Assembly: GCA_937926875.1 (NCBI GenBank)
Contig: CALBAX010000019.1
Location: forward strand, 1-15,386
Length of the DNA stretch: 15,386 nt
Source of the DNA: an uncultured Desulfovibrio sp.
Lineage (GTDB): Bacteria; Desulfobacterota; Desulfovibrionia; Desulfovibrionales; Desulfovibrionaceae
Reading direction: 5' to 3'
In this document: one piece after another, positions 1-7,504 of the stretch
How the letters are laid out: every line of letters begins with the position of its first letter
Position numbering within the stretch: the stretch's first letter is position 1
Translations under genes and position numbers: made by a program
The notes under the pieces: model-generated
The model's input: only the letters and a program-made list of their open reading frames with translations
What the model was told of the DNA's origin: nothing
The model's database searches: none

Positions 1-1080
1 CTGATAGATGTCCGTGACGGCACGGCGCAGGGCCGCGACCACGGGGCTGTCCACAGCCGTTTCCGAGGCGCGCTGGCAGTGGTCGATGGCCACGTCGATA
101 CGTACGCCGTGGTGCTCGGCCACGGCCGCCAGGCGACGGCGGGCGGCGTCCAGCACATGTTCGGGCTCCACACCGGGCAGCAGGCGGCAGTCCACATAAA
201 AGCAGTCATGTCCGGGCAGGATGTTGACGCTGGGCACGTTGCCATCGTGGCGGCTGGGCACGAAGGTGGAGCAGGGCGGATCGAACAGGGCGTCGCGGCG
301 GGGGAAATCCTTGTGCAGCTCCATGCAGGCCAGCACGGCGGCGGCCCCGGCCACGAAGGCGTTGCGGCCCTTGTGGGGCGTGGAGGCATGGCACTGCACG
401 CCGCTGATGTCGACCTTGAGCCAGCACAGGCACTTTTCGGCCACTTCGATGTCCGCGCCCGTGGGGGAACCGGAGTCCGGCACGATGTACAGGTCGTCAG
501 CACGCAGGAAACGCTGTTCTCCGGGCAGGGCGGCGTGGCGCTCCAGTACATGGGCCAGGCCGCAGTCGTTGCCGCATTCCTCGTCGGCCATGAACACCAG
601 GCCCAGGCTGAGTTCGGGCGTGATGGCGCAGGCATGCAGGGCTTCGGCCAGCAGCAGCATGCTCACCAGGCCCTGCTGGTTGTCCTCCACACCGCGCCCG
701 ACGAGCATGTCGCCCTGCCGGAGCACCTGCCAGGGATCGGAATGCCACAGGGCCGGGTCACCGGGCGGCACCACGTCCATGTGGGCGAAAAGCCAGAGCG
801 TCCGGGAGGAGCGGCCGGGGATGCGGGCCACCACGTTGGGGCGCAGCCCGGAGGGCACGCGCGGATCGGCGGCATCCAGACGGCGGATGTCGTCCACCCC
901 GCAGGCGCGCAGGCAGTCTTCGATATACAGGGCCTTGGGCAGCTCGCCTTCACCGCCGTTTTCCGGGCCAAGGGCACGGAAGGCGGTCAGGTCGCCCTGA
1001 AGGGCCGCCACACGATCCTGACGCTGGTCCAGCCAGTGCAGGAGGGGGGACAGGGCGCTGTCCTGCGAACTTGTGTTCAT
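1..1080 (-). CDS. M20-family metallohydrolase/peptidase (C-terminus cut by window edge)
   Basis: Zinc-dependent amidohydrolase or peptidase of the M20 family (relatives: DapE, ArgE, CPG2, PepT), probably cytosolic because no signal peptide is seen. The 360 residues present contain the family's metal and catalytic motifs in order: HMDVVPPGD (His100, Asp102), GRGVEDNQQG (bridging Asp133), ADEECG (general-base Glu167 and metal Glu168) and PDSG (Asp202). The lid/dimerisation segment follows, with a His at 231 (QCHASTPHKG). The last metal-binding His expected near the C-terminus lies beyond the left edge. The ATG at 1080 is chosen because AAGGA lies 8 bases upstream. It lies downstream of the PxxKW gene on the same strand, behind an intrinsic terminator, and I see no clear promoter of its own between 1081 and 1137. 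Substrate (N-acyl amino acid, dipeptide or other) cannot be read from the sequence. Family call is firm; function is open. Confidence 0.88.
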   Translation of the reverse strand, partial: MNTSSQDSALSPLLHWLDQRQDRVAALQGDLTAFRALGPENGGEGELPKALYIEDCLRACGVDDIRRLDAADPRVPSGLRPNVVARIPGRSSRTLWLFAHMDVVPPGDPALWHSDPWQVLRQGDMLVGRGVEDNQQGLVSMLLLAEALHACAITPELSLGLVFMADEECGNDCGLAHVLERHAALPGEQRFLRADDLYIVPDSGSPTGADIEVAEKCLCWLKVDISGVQCHASTPHKGRNAFVAGAAAVLACMELHKDFPRRDALFDPPCSTFVPSRHDGNVPSVNILPGHDCFYVDCRLLPGVEPEHVLDAARRRLAAVAEHHGVRIDVAIDHCQRASETAVDSPVVAALRRAVTDIYQ

Positions 1081-1131
1081 GCTGTTTTTCCTTGAAGCCG
1101 TCCGGGGCCTTGGATGCCCTGCGGACAAATG

Positions 1132-1161
1132 ACAAAAGGGAGGCTGTCGCGACAGCCTCCC
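1132..1161 (-). terminator. Palindromic intrinsic terminator after the PxxKW gene
   Basis: Positions 1138-1161 form a perfect 24-base palindrome (GGGAGGCTGTC, centre GC, GACAGCCTCCC). On the minus strand it is followed by TTTTGT, giving the hairpin-plus-U-tract layout of a Rho-independent terminator. It lies about 75 bases past the stop of the gene at 1237-1500 and before the M20 gene, so it should end or attenuate transcription between them. The U-tract is short, so partial read-through is plausible. Confidence 0.75.
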
Positions 1162-1236
1162 CTGTGCAATGTGCCAGAAAATTGCAATCGGTGCGGGATA
1201 TGCTCGCGCCGGGCGCGCCCGCATGCCGCGTATGGT

Positions 1237-1500
1237 CTAGCGACCCTTGGCGGCGCGCTTGGACGCCTTCAGGGGGTTGACCTTGGCAGCGGCGGCGACC
1301 TGCACCTTCACATGGGTGGCGAAGTTGCAGCGGCCACCGGACCACTTGCTGGCGGGGCTGGCGTAGCTGGAGCAGAAGTTTTCGCCTTCAAACTCGCGAA
1401 TGCGATCACAGCCTTCGCACTTGTCAATGACGGGGGAAACCACAAAACCGTTCACAACCACGCCTTCGGCGGTTTTCACGGCATTAAGCAGAGCAGCCAT
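1237..1500 (-). CDS. PxxKW-family cysteine-rich small protein, function unknown
   Basis: An 87-residue soluble protein with four cysteines (Cys28 and Cys31 as CxxC, Cys43, Cys58), the signature PASKW at 49-53, and a basic tail rich in Ala/Lys/Arg (about 70-87). The pattern matches what is annotated as the PxxKW family of cysteine-rich proteins, found in Desulfovibrio-like bacteria; no biochemical role is known to me. The CxxC plus two further Cys could bind zinc or an iron-sulfur cluster (inference), and the basic tail could contact nucleic acid (inference). The ATG at 1500 has GGAGG 8 bases upstream. It has its own near-consensus sigma70 promoter (1550-1577) and its own terminator (1132-1161), so it is probably an abundant monocistronic message. 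Neither neighbour hints at a function. Confidence 0.85.
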   Translation of the reverse strand: MAALLNAVKTAEGVVVNGFVVSPVIDKCEGCDRIREFEGENFCSSYASPASKWSGGRCNFATHVKVQVAAAAKVNPLKASKRAAKGR

Positions 1501-1549
1501 AACGATACCTCCATGCGCCGAAGCGCTTTCGTTTCAGTCTGAATGGGGC

Positions 1550-1577
1550 ACTATAGACCAAAAAACAATGGTGTCAA
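1550..1577 (-). promoter_or_regulatory. Near-consensus sigma70 promoter for the PxxKW gene
   Basis: Read on the minus strand: TTGACA (1577-1572), a 16-base spacer, TATAGT (1555-1550). The -35 is a perfect consensus match and the -10 matches 5 of 6. Predicted start near 1543 gives a leader of about 40 bases carrying the GGAGG ribosome binding site. This is the best promoter match in the window. Confidence 0.8.
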
Positions 1578-1646
1578 GTCCCCCCGTGCACGGGATCCCC
1601 GCCCGGGCAGCTTTTCCGGTGCCCAAGGGGCCTGTGCCGGCCCGGC

Positions 1647-2975
1647 TCAGGCCACCTGTTCGGGCAGGCCCAGGCGGCGCAGGACGAAGCGCCGCATCCC
1701 GCGCACTTCCGCGCAGAGGGCCGCATAATCGAAGCGGCTGAAGCGCCCCTCACGGTACAGGACCTCGCCCGCCACCATGGTCAGGGCCACTTCCATGCCC
1801 GTGGCCGCATAGACGGCGTGGGAGGCCGCATTGAACAGGGGCTGCATGTTGGGAGCGGAAAGATCCAGCGCGATGCAGTCCGCAGGACGCCCCACGGCAA
1901 GGACGCCGCCGTCACTGCCCGTGGCCGTCGCACCGCCGCGGGTGGCCATGTCGAGCACCGTCCGGGCGGGCATGGTCTCGGGATCGCCCGCCGCCTTGTG
2001 CAGCAGGGCGGCGCGGCCCATCTCCGTGAACATGTTGAGGCGGTTGTTGCTGGCGGCGCCGTCGCTGCCCAGGGCCAGCCGTACCCCGCTGGCCAGCATG
2101 GCGGGCACCGGGGCCACGCCGGAGGCCAGCTTCATGTTGGACGAAGGATTGTGGACCACGCTCACGCCGCGTCGGGCCAGCAGGGCGATTTCGCCAGCGT
2201 CCACGTCCACCACATGGGCCAGGATGGTCCCGGGGCGCAGCAGGCCCAGACGGTCGGCATGGGCCACCGGGCGCAGGCCGTGCTGTTCCAGGCACAGGGC
2301 CGTTTCCTGCCGGGTCTCGGCCAGATGGATGTGCAGCGGCAGGCCCAGCTCGTCGGCCAGTTCACGGCAGGCCGTGAGTTGTGCCGCCGTGGTGGTGTAG
2401 ACGCTGTGGGGCATGACGGCCACATGCAGGCGGTCATGTCCGGCCCAGCGCTGTGCCATTTCCCGGGTGCAGGCCAGGGCCGCGTCGGCATCGGGGCAGC
2501 AGGCCGAGGGGAAATCGAACACGCCCTCACCGGCCAGGCAGCGCAGGCCGGCCTGGTCCGCCGCTTCCATGACGGCAGCTTCGAAGATGTACATGTCCAC
2601 GCAGGAGGTGGTCCCGGTACGCAACATCTCGGCAAAACCCAGCAGACTGCCCAGGCGCACCAGATCGGGCGTCAGGCCCTGTTCCACGGGAAAGATCTTC
2701 TGCTGCAACCAGTCCATGAGCGGCATGTCGTCGGCCAGGCCCCGCAGGAAGGTCATGGCCGCATGGGTATGGGCGTTGACAAGGCCGGGCATGACGAGCA
2801 TGCCGGAAAGGTCGAGGATTTCACGTGCCTGCCATGCGGCTGCCATATCCTGGCTGTAGCCCAGGGCGACGATACGCCCGCCGTCGATGGCCAGGGCGGC
2901 GTTTTCAAGGACGCGCCGGTCATCGTCCTGGGTCAGCAGGACACCGGCGTGGAGAAGCGTGTCGCAGGTTTGCAT
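1647..2975 (-). CDS. mtaD: 5'-methylthioadenosine / S-adenosylhomocysteine deaminase-type amidohydrolase
   Basis: Cytosolic metal-dependent deaminase of the amidohydrolase superfamily (442 residues, usual length for MtaD/SsnA/TrzN-like proteins). Expected reaction: hydrolytic deamination of 5'-methylthioadenosine and/or S-adenosylhomocysteine to the inosyl product plus ammonia, part of SAM by-product salvage. The N-terminal beta-sandwich is followed by PGLVNAHTHAAMTFLRG with metal ligands His69 and His71, the TGTTSCVDMY strand (about 120-129), HIHLAE with metal His217, conserved HNPSSNMKLASG (His275 region) and GSDGAASNN with metal Asp305. The sandwich closes at the C-terminus. The ATG at 2975 has AGGAG 6 bases upstream; the longer open frame upstream lacks a credible start and runs over the intergenic region. 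It is divergent from the alpha/beta hydrolase at 3053. Related guanine or cytosine deaminases have different active-site loops, but substrate specificity within this group cannot be proved by eye. Confidence 0.85.
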   Translation of the reverse strand: MQTCDTLLHAGVLLTQDDDRRVLENAALAIDGGRIVALGYSQDMAAAWQAREILDLSGMLVMPGLVNAHTHAAMTFLRGLADDMPLMDWLQQKIFPVEQGLTPDLVRLGSLLGFAEMLRTGTTSCVDMYIFEAAVMEAADQAGLRCLAGEGVFDFPSACCPDADAALACTREMAQRWAGHDRLHVAVMPHSVYTTTAAQLTACRELADELGLPLHIHLAETRQETALCLEQHGLRPVAHADRLGLLRPGTILAHVVDVDAGEIALLARRGVSVVHNPSSNMKLASGVAPVPAMLASGVRLALGSDGAASNNRLNMFTEMGRAALLHKAAGDPETMPARTVLDMATRGGATATGSDGGVLAVGRPADCIALDLSAPNMQPLFNAASHAVYAATGMEVALTMVAGEVLYREGRFSRFDYAALCAEVRGMRRFVLRRLGLPEQVA

Positions 2976-3021
2976 GGATGCTCCTGACGGGTTAAGGTCT
3001 GCGGACAGGGAAACAGGCGTA

Positions 3022-3050
3022 GTTGTATCCTCATGCTTCGGGGAGGGCAA
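3022..3050 (-). promoter_or_regulatory. Candidate promoter for the deaminase gene
   Basis: On the minus strand TTGCCC (3050-3045), 17-base spacer, TACAAC (3027-3022). Each box matches about 4 of 6 consensus bases. It sits in the 77-base divergent intergenic region and would give a leader of about 40 bases. The -35 overlaps the ribosome binding site of the divergent hydrolase, so the two genes would share control DNA. Weak prediction. Confidence 0.35.
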
Positions 3051-3052
3051 GA

Positions 3053-3811
3053 ATGGACGCGCTGCTGCTGCACGGTCTGGGGGGAGGGCCCGCTGATATG
3101 GAGTCGCTGGCGCAAGGGCTGGCGACATGGGGCGTGGCGTGCCACGCGCCCTGCCTGCCGGGGCATGGTGCCGGCTGGCAGGCCTTCGTGCACAGTCATT
3201 GGAGCCAATGGAGCTCGGCGGCCCATGAGGCCTATGCCGCCCTTGCCGGCCGAGGCTCGGAGCCCCCCCTGCTGGCGGGCTATTCCCTGGGCGGCCTGCT
3301 GGCACTGGACACGTTCTTCTGGGCCCGGGAGGTCGGCCTGCCCGCTCCCCGTTGCCTGCTTGTCTTCGCCGCGCCGCTCTTCTGGTCGGCCCGCCCCGGC
3401 CGTCTGGGGGAACGGGCCCTGCGCTGGCGGCTGGCCTGGAAAGCCTGGCGGCAGCCGGTGGAGATCTGCTCCCCTCGCAGCGAGGCCGCACGGGAGACCG
3501 CGCCCTGGCAGGGGCACGAGCGGGTGGTCTGCTGGCGGCACATGGCCGAGATCGCCCATGAGCAGCCCCGGTTGCGGGCCCTGCTGCCCGCCTGCGATGT
3601 CCCGGTCTGTTATGCCCAGCTCTGGCATGACAGCAGCTGCCCGCGCCGCAATGCCGTGGAGTGGATCTGCACGGCTTCCCGCAGGGCCGAGACCCATGTG
3701 CTGCGCACGGTCAGCCGTCACGGCGGGCATCTGCCCCTGTCGCACAGGGAGAGCCGGGACGAGGTGGTGCGCATCGCCTGCAATTTCGTCCGGGCCGTGC
3801 TGGAGAACTGA
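3053..3811 (+). CDS. Alpha/beta hydrolase, Est30-like carboxylesterase type
   Basis: Serine hydrolase of the alpha/beta fold, 252 residues, no signal peptide, so probably cytosolic. The N-terminal LLLHGLGGGP (4-13) supplies the oxyanion-hole His-Gly. The nucleophile elbow is GYSLGG with Ser78. A candidate acid is Asp193 in QLWHDSSCP, and the catalytic His is His226 in RHGGHLPLSH, close to the C-terminus. Length, early HG motif and layout resemble short monoacylglycerol lipase/carboxylesterase Est30-type enzymes. The cap segment (about 108-165) is Trp/Arg rich, and Cys residues are frequent in the protein. The ATG at 3053 is chosen because GGGAGG ends 6 bases before it. No operon partner; downstream is a non-coding stretch. 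Substrate unknown; the acid assignment is tentative because the usual Asp-His spacing motif is atypical. Confidence 0.82.
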   Translation: MDALLLHGLGGGPADMESLAQGLATWGVACHAPCLPGHGAGWQAFVHSHWSQWSSAAHEAYAALAGRGSEPPLLAGYSLGGLLALDTFFWAREVGLPAPRCLLVFAAPLFWSARPGRLGERALRWRLAWKAWRQPVEICSPRSEAARETAPWQGHERVVCWRHMAEIAHEQPRLRALLPACDVPVCYAQLWHDSSCPRRNAVEWICTASRRAETHVLRTVSRHGGHLPLSHRESRDEVVRIACNFVRAVLEN

Positions 3812-4151
3812 GGGGGCGTTTCGTCAGCGAACGTCTTTTCGAGGGACTGGAAGCGGTATCTGTCCTGATGATGAAGGAGGGGCAGATCGCACCTTTCCCC
3901 ACAGCCGTATGGAGCAGGGGAGGGGCGATGGTTCCCCCCAAAGTTTTCGGGGCGCGCGGGAAATCCGTTCCGGCTGCCGGCTCCGGGCAGGCATTCCCGG
4001 ACAGGATGGCTTGGCGGGCACCGCGGCTTCCTCTTGATGGAAGACTGCCCTGGCGCGTCACGGGCCAGTCCTGGTCTTGAAAAGGACGGGGACCTGCCGA
4101 CCCCTCGCGCCATACCTGCCGCGCGGGGGAGTTTCCCCCCGGGAGCAGGAC
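3812..4151 (+). other. Gene-free stretch with short structured elements
   Basis: About 340 bases without a credible gene. What can be seen: an imperfect hairpin (GACTGCCC at 4043-4050 against GGGCCAGTC at 4062-4070); a G/C-run hairpin GGGGGA-GTT-TCCCCC at 4125-4139; and the 13-base string AAAGTTTTCGGGG at 3940-3952, which recurs exactly at 12076-12088 upstream of glmU. No U-tract follows the hairpins, so I do not call a terminator for the hydrolase gene. I recognise no RNA gene here. Confidence 0.5.
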
Positions 4152-4180
4152 TTGCAAGTTTTTTTGCGGCAGGATATGCT
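4152..4180 (+). promoter_or_regulatory. Sigma70-type promoter for yajC-secD-secF
   Basis: TTGCAA (4152-4157), exactly 17 bases, TATGCT (4175-4180). Predicted start about 4187, giving a leader of about 70 bases before yajC. Sits just upstream of the first gene of the export operon, as expected. Confidence 0.65.
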
Positions 4181-4256
4181 TGTGTGCTGAAAATTTGTTA
4201 CCCAGGCATCCCGCATACTGCGAGGTCTGCCTACAGTATCCCTTTGGAGGTTCGTC

Positions 4257-4619
4257 TTGTTGTTTGAATCCGTTGCTTTCGCCATGGGTACCCCCCAGGC
4301 CGGCGGCGCCGCCCCCAGCGGTGGCGACATGCTGATGCAGTTTGTTCCCCTGATCCTGATGTTCGCCATCTTCTGGTTCCTGCTGATCCGTCCCCAGCAG
4401 AAGCGCGCCAAGGCCCACAAGCAGATGCTGGCCGAACTGAAGCGCGGCGACCACGTGATGACCAGCAGCGGCCTGATCGGTCGCATCATGGAAATCAGTG
4501 AAGAAGAAGTGGTCATCGAATGTGGTGACGCCAAGCTGCGCATGAGCCGCGGCGCCATCGGCGGCCTGATCGGCAAGAGCGCCGAAAAGGCTGAAGCCAA
4601 GGCCGAAGAAAAAAAATAG
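4257..4619 (+). CDS. yajC: YajC, preprotein translocase accessory subunit
   Basis: Small inner-membrane protein that associates with SecD and SecF and, through them, with SecYEG. The 120 residues hold a short Gly/Pro/Ala-rich N-terminus, one membrane helix at about 29-44 (FVPLILMFAIFWFLLI), the family hallmark RPQQKR at 45-50, then the small cytosolic domain (RGDHVMTSSGLIGRI at about 63-77) and an Ala/Glu/Lys-rich tail. The start is a TTG: either 4257 or the next codon, TTG at 4260, both suitably spaced behind GGAGG (4246-4250). A later ATG at 4284 lacks a ribosome binding site and is less likely. First gene of the operon with secD (154-base gap) and secF. Identity is certain; only the start codon is ambiguous. 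Confidence 0.95.
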   Translation: MLFESVAFAMGTPQAGGAAPSGGDMLMQFVPLILMFAIFWFLLIRPQQKRAKAHKQMLAELKRGDHVMTSSGLIGRIMEISEEEVVIECGDAKLRMSRGAIGGLIGKSAEKAEAKAEEKK

Positions 4620-4620
4620 C

Positions 4621-4683
4621 ATTCCGTCCTTGTTTCGGAATCGGTAATGGTTGCGGCTTCGGTGTCCCCCTGTCCGCAGGGGG
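4621..4683 (+). other. Two small hairpins in the yajC-secD gap
   Basis: Immediately after the yajC stop, ATTCCG (4621-4626) pairs with CGGAAT (4636-4641). Further on, CCCCCTG (4666-4672) and CAGGGGG (4677-4683) form a 7-bp stem with a TCCG loop. Neither is followed by a T-run, so they are not standard terminators. They could stabilise the yajC end of the message or set the yajC:secD ratio (inference). Confidence 0.4.
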
Positions 4684-4773
4684 GCGCCGGGCCGTGTCGG
4701 GCGGTTCTGGCTCCGGCCGGCCGCCTCTTTCCGTTTGTACGGACATCCCCATCAAGTGCGGAAGGTTTCCCAA

Positions 4774-6354
4774 ATGATTGGTTTGCGCTCGCGCTTGGCC
4801 GTGGCCGTGCTCGTGTTCGGCCTGTGCCTTGTCTATGCGTTGCCCAGCGTGCCCTATATCGGGACGGCGCTGGAAAACGTCCTACCATCCAAAAAAATCA
4901 ACCTTGGCCTGGACCTGAAGGGCGGCATCCACCTGACCCTGGGGGTCGACGTGGCCAAGGCTGTCAGCAACTCGCTGGCGCTGGCCGGGCAGGATATCCG
5001 CCGCCTTGCCAAGGACGAGAAGATCGTTGTGCTGCATCCCCGTGTGGTTGGCAATGACAAACTGGAATTTGTCCTGCCCCGTGCCGAGGACGAGGCCAAG
5101 CTGCAGGAGATCCTGCAGAAGCATTTCCCCCAGCTGAGTGTGGCCGAGCCCCGGCGCACGGAAGCCGGCCTGCGCTATGTGGCCGCATTCCGTCCCGAAG
5201 AGATCAACCGCATCGAGGACATGTCCCTGGATCAGGCCTTGCGGACCATCCGCAACCGTATCGACCAGTTTGGTGTGGCCGAACCCGACATCCGCAAGCA
5301 GGAAGGCAACCGCATCCAGGTGCAGCTGCCCGGCCTGTCCGACCCGCGCCGTGCCGTGCAGATCCTGGGCCAGACAGCCCATCTGGAATTCCACCTCGTC
5401 CGTGACGACGTGGATCCCAACAAGGCCGTGCTGCCCAGCGGCGTCATGGCCCTGCCCCTGCTGGAAAAGGGCCATGACGGGAGCGAGGCTCCCGCACGTC
5501 TGATCGCGGTGGAAAAGGATACCATGCTCTCCGGTGAGGATGTGGCCGATGCCCAGCCCACTTTTGAGAAGAACCGCGCCAGCGTCAGCCTGAGCTTCAA
5601 CAGCCGTGGCGCCACCCTGTTCGAGAACATCACGGGTGAGAACGTGGGCCGTCGCATGGCCATCGTGCTGGACAACAAGGTCTACTCCGCGCCTGTCATC
5701 CAGCAGCGCATCGCCGGCGGCCGTGCCGTGATCACCGGCCAGTTCACCACGCAGGAAGCCACGGACCTGGCCATCGTGCTGCGTGCCGGCTCGCTGCCCG
5801 CGCCCGTGTCGGTGCTGGAAGAACGCACCGTCGGTCCTTCCCTGGGCCAGGAATCCATCGACAGCGGCATCAACGCCGCGCTGGTGGGTGCCGCCGCAGT
5901 GGTCGTGTTCATGGCCGTCTACTATGGTATGAGCGGTGTCATCGCCGACGTCATGCTCTGCTTCACCATGCTCATCGTCATGGCGGGCATGGCCGGCTTC
6001 GGAGCCACCCTGACCCTTCCCGGCATCGCCGGTATCGTGCTGACCATCGGTATGGCCGTGGACGCCAACGTGCTCATCTACGAACGCATACGTGAGGAAC
6101 TGCATCTGGGGCTCTCGCCCCTGGCGGCCGTCAAGGCCGGTTTCGAACGCGCCACCATCTCCATCACCGACTCGAACCTGACAACCATCATCGCCACGGT
6201 GATCCTGTACCAGTTCGGCACGGGCCCCATCCGCGGTTTTGCGGTCACTCTGTCGCTGGGTATCGTGGCTTCCATGTTCACGGCCATTTTTGTGTCGCGG
6301 GCCATCTTTGAATACTGGGCGCGCAAGTGCGGCCCCAAGGGCATCAGCATCTAG
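4774..6354 (+). CDS. secD: SecD, protein translocase subunit
   Basis: Inner-membrane RND-like protein that uses the proton gradient with SecF to drive late steps of preprotein export. 526 residues from the ATG at 4774, which has GGAAGG 8 bases upstream; the frame is open further 5' but reads through non-coding GC-rich sequence. Order of parts: membrane helix 1 (about 8-24), motif LGLDLKGG (44-51), first large periplasmic region with TIRNRIDQFGVAEPDI (158-173), P1 head region, RTVGPSLGQ (351-359), then five C-terminal membrane helices (about 368-516) containing GMAVDANVLIYERI (426-439), where Asp430 is the conserved charged residue linked to proton transport. Shorter than E. coli SecD (615) but normal for this group. 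It is followed 18 bases later by secF, so the pair is translated from one message. Secure identification. Confidence 0.97.
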   Translation: MIGLRSRLAVAVLVFGLCLVYALPSVPYIGTALENVLPSKKINLGLDLKGGIHLTLGVDVAKAVSNSLALAGQDIRRLAKDEKIVVLHPRVVGNDKLEFVLPRAEDEAKLQEILQKHFPQLSVAEPRRTEAGLRYVAAFRPEEINRIEDMSLDQALRTIRNRIDQFGVAEPDIRKQEGNRIQVQLPGLSDPRRAVQILGQTAHLEFHLVRDDVDPNKAVLPSGVMALPLLEKGHDGSEAPARLIAVEKDTMLSGEDVADAQPTFEKNRASVSLSFNSRGATLFENITGENVGRRMAIVLDNKVYSAPVIQQRIAGGRAVITGQFTTQEATDLAIVLRAGSLPAPVSVLEERTVGPSLGQESIDSGINAALVGAAAVVVFMAVYYGMSGVIADVMLCFTMLIVMAGMAGFGATLTLPGIAGIVLTIGMAVDANVLIYERIREELHLGLSPLAAVKAGFERATISITDSNLTTIIATVILYQFGTGPIRGFAVTLSLGIVASMFTAIFVSRAIFEYWARKCGPKGISI

Positions 6355-6372
6355 GCTGGCCGGGAGAGAATC

Positions 6373-7473
6373 ATGGCTTTCGCATTCATCAAGCATGACA
6401 CCAAGATAGATTTTATCGGCAAGCGCCACATCGCCTATGTCCTTTCGATCCTGCTCATTCTGTTGGGGCTGGGATCAGCGCTGTGGGGCAACGGCCTGCG
6501 CATGGGCATCGACTTTGCTGGCGGCGTCATCGTGCAGGTGCAGTTCGCCCAGCCAGTGGAAGACGAACTACTGAAAAAAAGCCTGGACATCCCGGAATTG
6601 CCGGGTATCAGCACCCAGCGATTCGGTGAGGGCGCACGCAATTACCTGTTGCGTTTCTCCTCGGCTGAAGACACGGACGCTACGACACTGCGCACCACTG
6701 TGCTGTCTGCCCTCGCCAAGGCATTCCCCGGCAATGACGTGGACATCCAGCGTCTTGAGATGGTGGGCCCCAAGGTCGGCGACGACCTGACCAACAAGGC
6801 CCTGGGTGCCCTGTATTATGCGACCCTGCTCATCGCCGTGTACATCTCCGGCCGATTCGAACAGCGCTGGATGGCCGGCGTGGCCATGGCCGCCGTGCTT
6901 TGGGGCGGCATGTACCTGGCCGGTCTCACCGGCCTGGGCATGGGCTGGCTGGTGCTGATGGCCCTGGCCATCACCATGGTGGTCTGCTTCGTCCTCAAGC
7001 TCAACTTTGCCCTGGGCGCGCTGGTCGGCCTCATCCATGACGTCTCCATCACCGTGGGCCTGCTCTCCATCATGGATGTGGAGATCGACCTCAACGTCAT
7101 GGCGGCCCTGCTGACCCTGGTGGGCTATTCGCTCAACGACACCATCATCGTCTACGACCGTCTGCGCGAGAACCTGCGGGCTGCGCCCAAGCAGCCCCTG
7201 GCCTCCCTCATCAACCGCAGTGTCAACCAGACCCTGTCCCGTACCATCCTGACCAGCGGCACCACCTTCGTGGCTACCCTGTCCCTGTATCTGCTGGGCG
7301 GCGGCGTGATCCACGACTTTGCCCTGACCATGCTCATTGGCGTGTTCGTGGGCACGGCATCGTCCATCTATGTGTCCTCGGCCGTTCTGCTGGCCCTGGG
7401 CGATACGGCCTTCTACGTGCACCAGCAGGAACGCCCCGTGTACGAAAAGCCCGGTGAGCACGGCATCGTCTAG
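6373..7473 (+). CDS. secF: SecF, protein translocase subunit with an extra hydrophobic insertion
   Basis: Partner of SecD in the export motor. 366 residues from the ATG at 6373, with GGGAG 6 bases upstream. Parts: helix 1 (about 20-38), GLRMGIDFAGG (41-51), periplasmic domain, VGPKVGDDL (131-139), helix 2 (about 145-160), then the conserved ALGALVGLIHDVSITVG (213-229), GYSLNDTIIVYDRLREN (251-267, Asp256 conserved), TSGTT (294-298) and a final helix. The usual RFE-RxALGA junction between helix 2 and helix 3 is interrupted: between RFEQRW (161-166) and KLNFALGA (209-216) lie about 42-46 extra residues forming two hydrophobic stretches (about 167-187 and 190-208). SecF proteins are commonly about 310-325 residues, so the insertion explains most of the excess. 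Two added helices would keep the downstream topology. I believe relatives in Desulfovibrio share it, but this is from memory. Confidence 0.96.
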   Translation: MAFAFIKHDTKIDFIGKRHIAYVLSILLILLGLGSALWGNGLRMGIDFAGGVIVQVQFAQPVEDELLKKSLDIPELPGISTQRFGEGARNYLLRFSSAEDTDATTLRTTVLSALAKAFPGNDVDIQRLEMVGPKVGDDLTNKALGALYYATLLIAVYISGRFEQRWMAGVAMAAVLWGGMYLAGLTGLGMGWLVLMALAITMVVCFVLKLNFALGALVGLIHDVSITVGLLSIMDVEIDLNVMAALLTLVGYSLNDTIIVYDRLRENLRAAPKQPLASLINRSVNQTLSRTILTSGTTFVATLSLYLLGGGVIHDFALTMLIGVFVGTASSIYVSSAVLLALGDTAFYVHQQERPVYEKPGEHGIV

Positions 7474-7504
7474 TTGCTCCAGCTGCACCGGATCGTGATC
7501 CATG

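Noticed and set aside
79..1095. Plus-strand open frame opposite the M20 hydrolase
   Set aside because: The minus strand carries all M20 metal and catalytic motifs in order; the plus frame is a compositional shadow.
2976..3491. N-terminal extension of the deaminase frame to 3491
   Set aside because: Low-complexity Pro/Arg/Ala translation overlapping the divergent hydrolase; family length, AGGAG and the ATG at 2975 define the start.
4034..4267. Small open frame in the hydrolase-yajC gap
   Set aside because: No ribosome binding site, overlaps the yajC promoter and leader, and composition is unlike a protein.
4651..4773. N-terminal extension of secD
   Set aside because: The frame is open upstream but would place Pro/Arg-rich residues before the first membrane helix; the ATG at 4774 has a good ribosome binding site and gives a typical SecD start.
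4882..6429. Long antisense open frame opposite secD
   Set aside because: His/Gly/Asp-rich shadow of secD codons with no family resemblance; secD motifs are intact on the plus strand. The same holds for long antisense frames over secF, cbpA, glmU and the deaminase.
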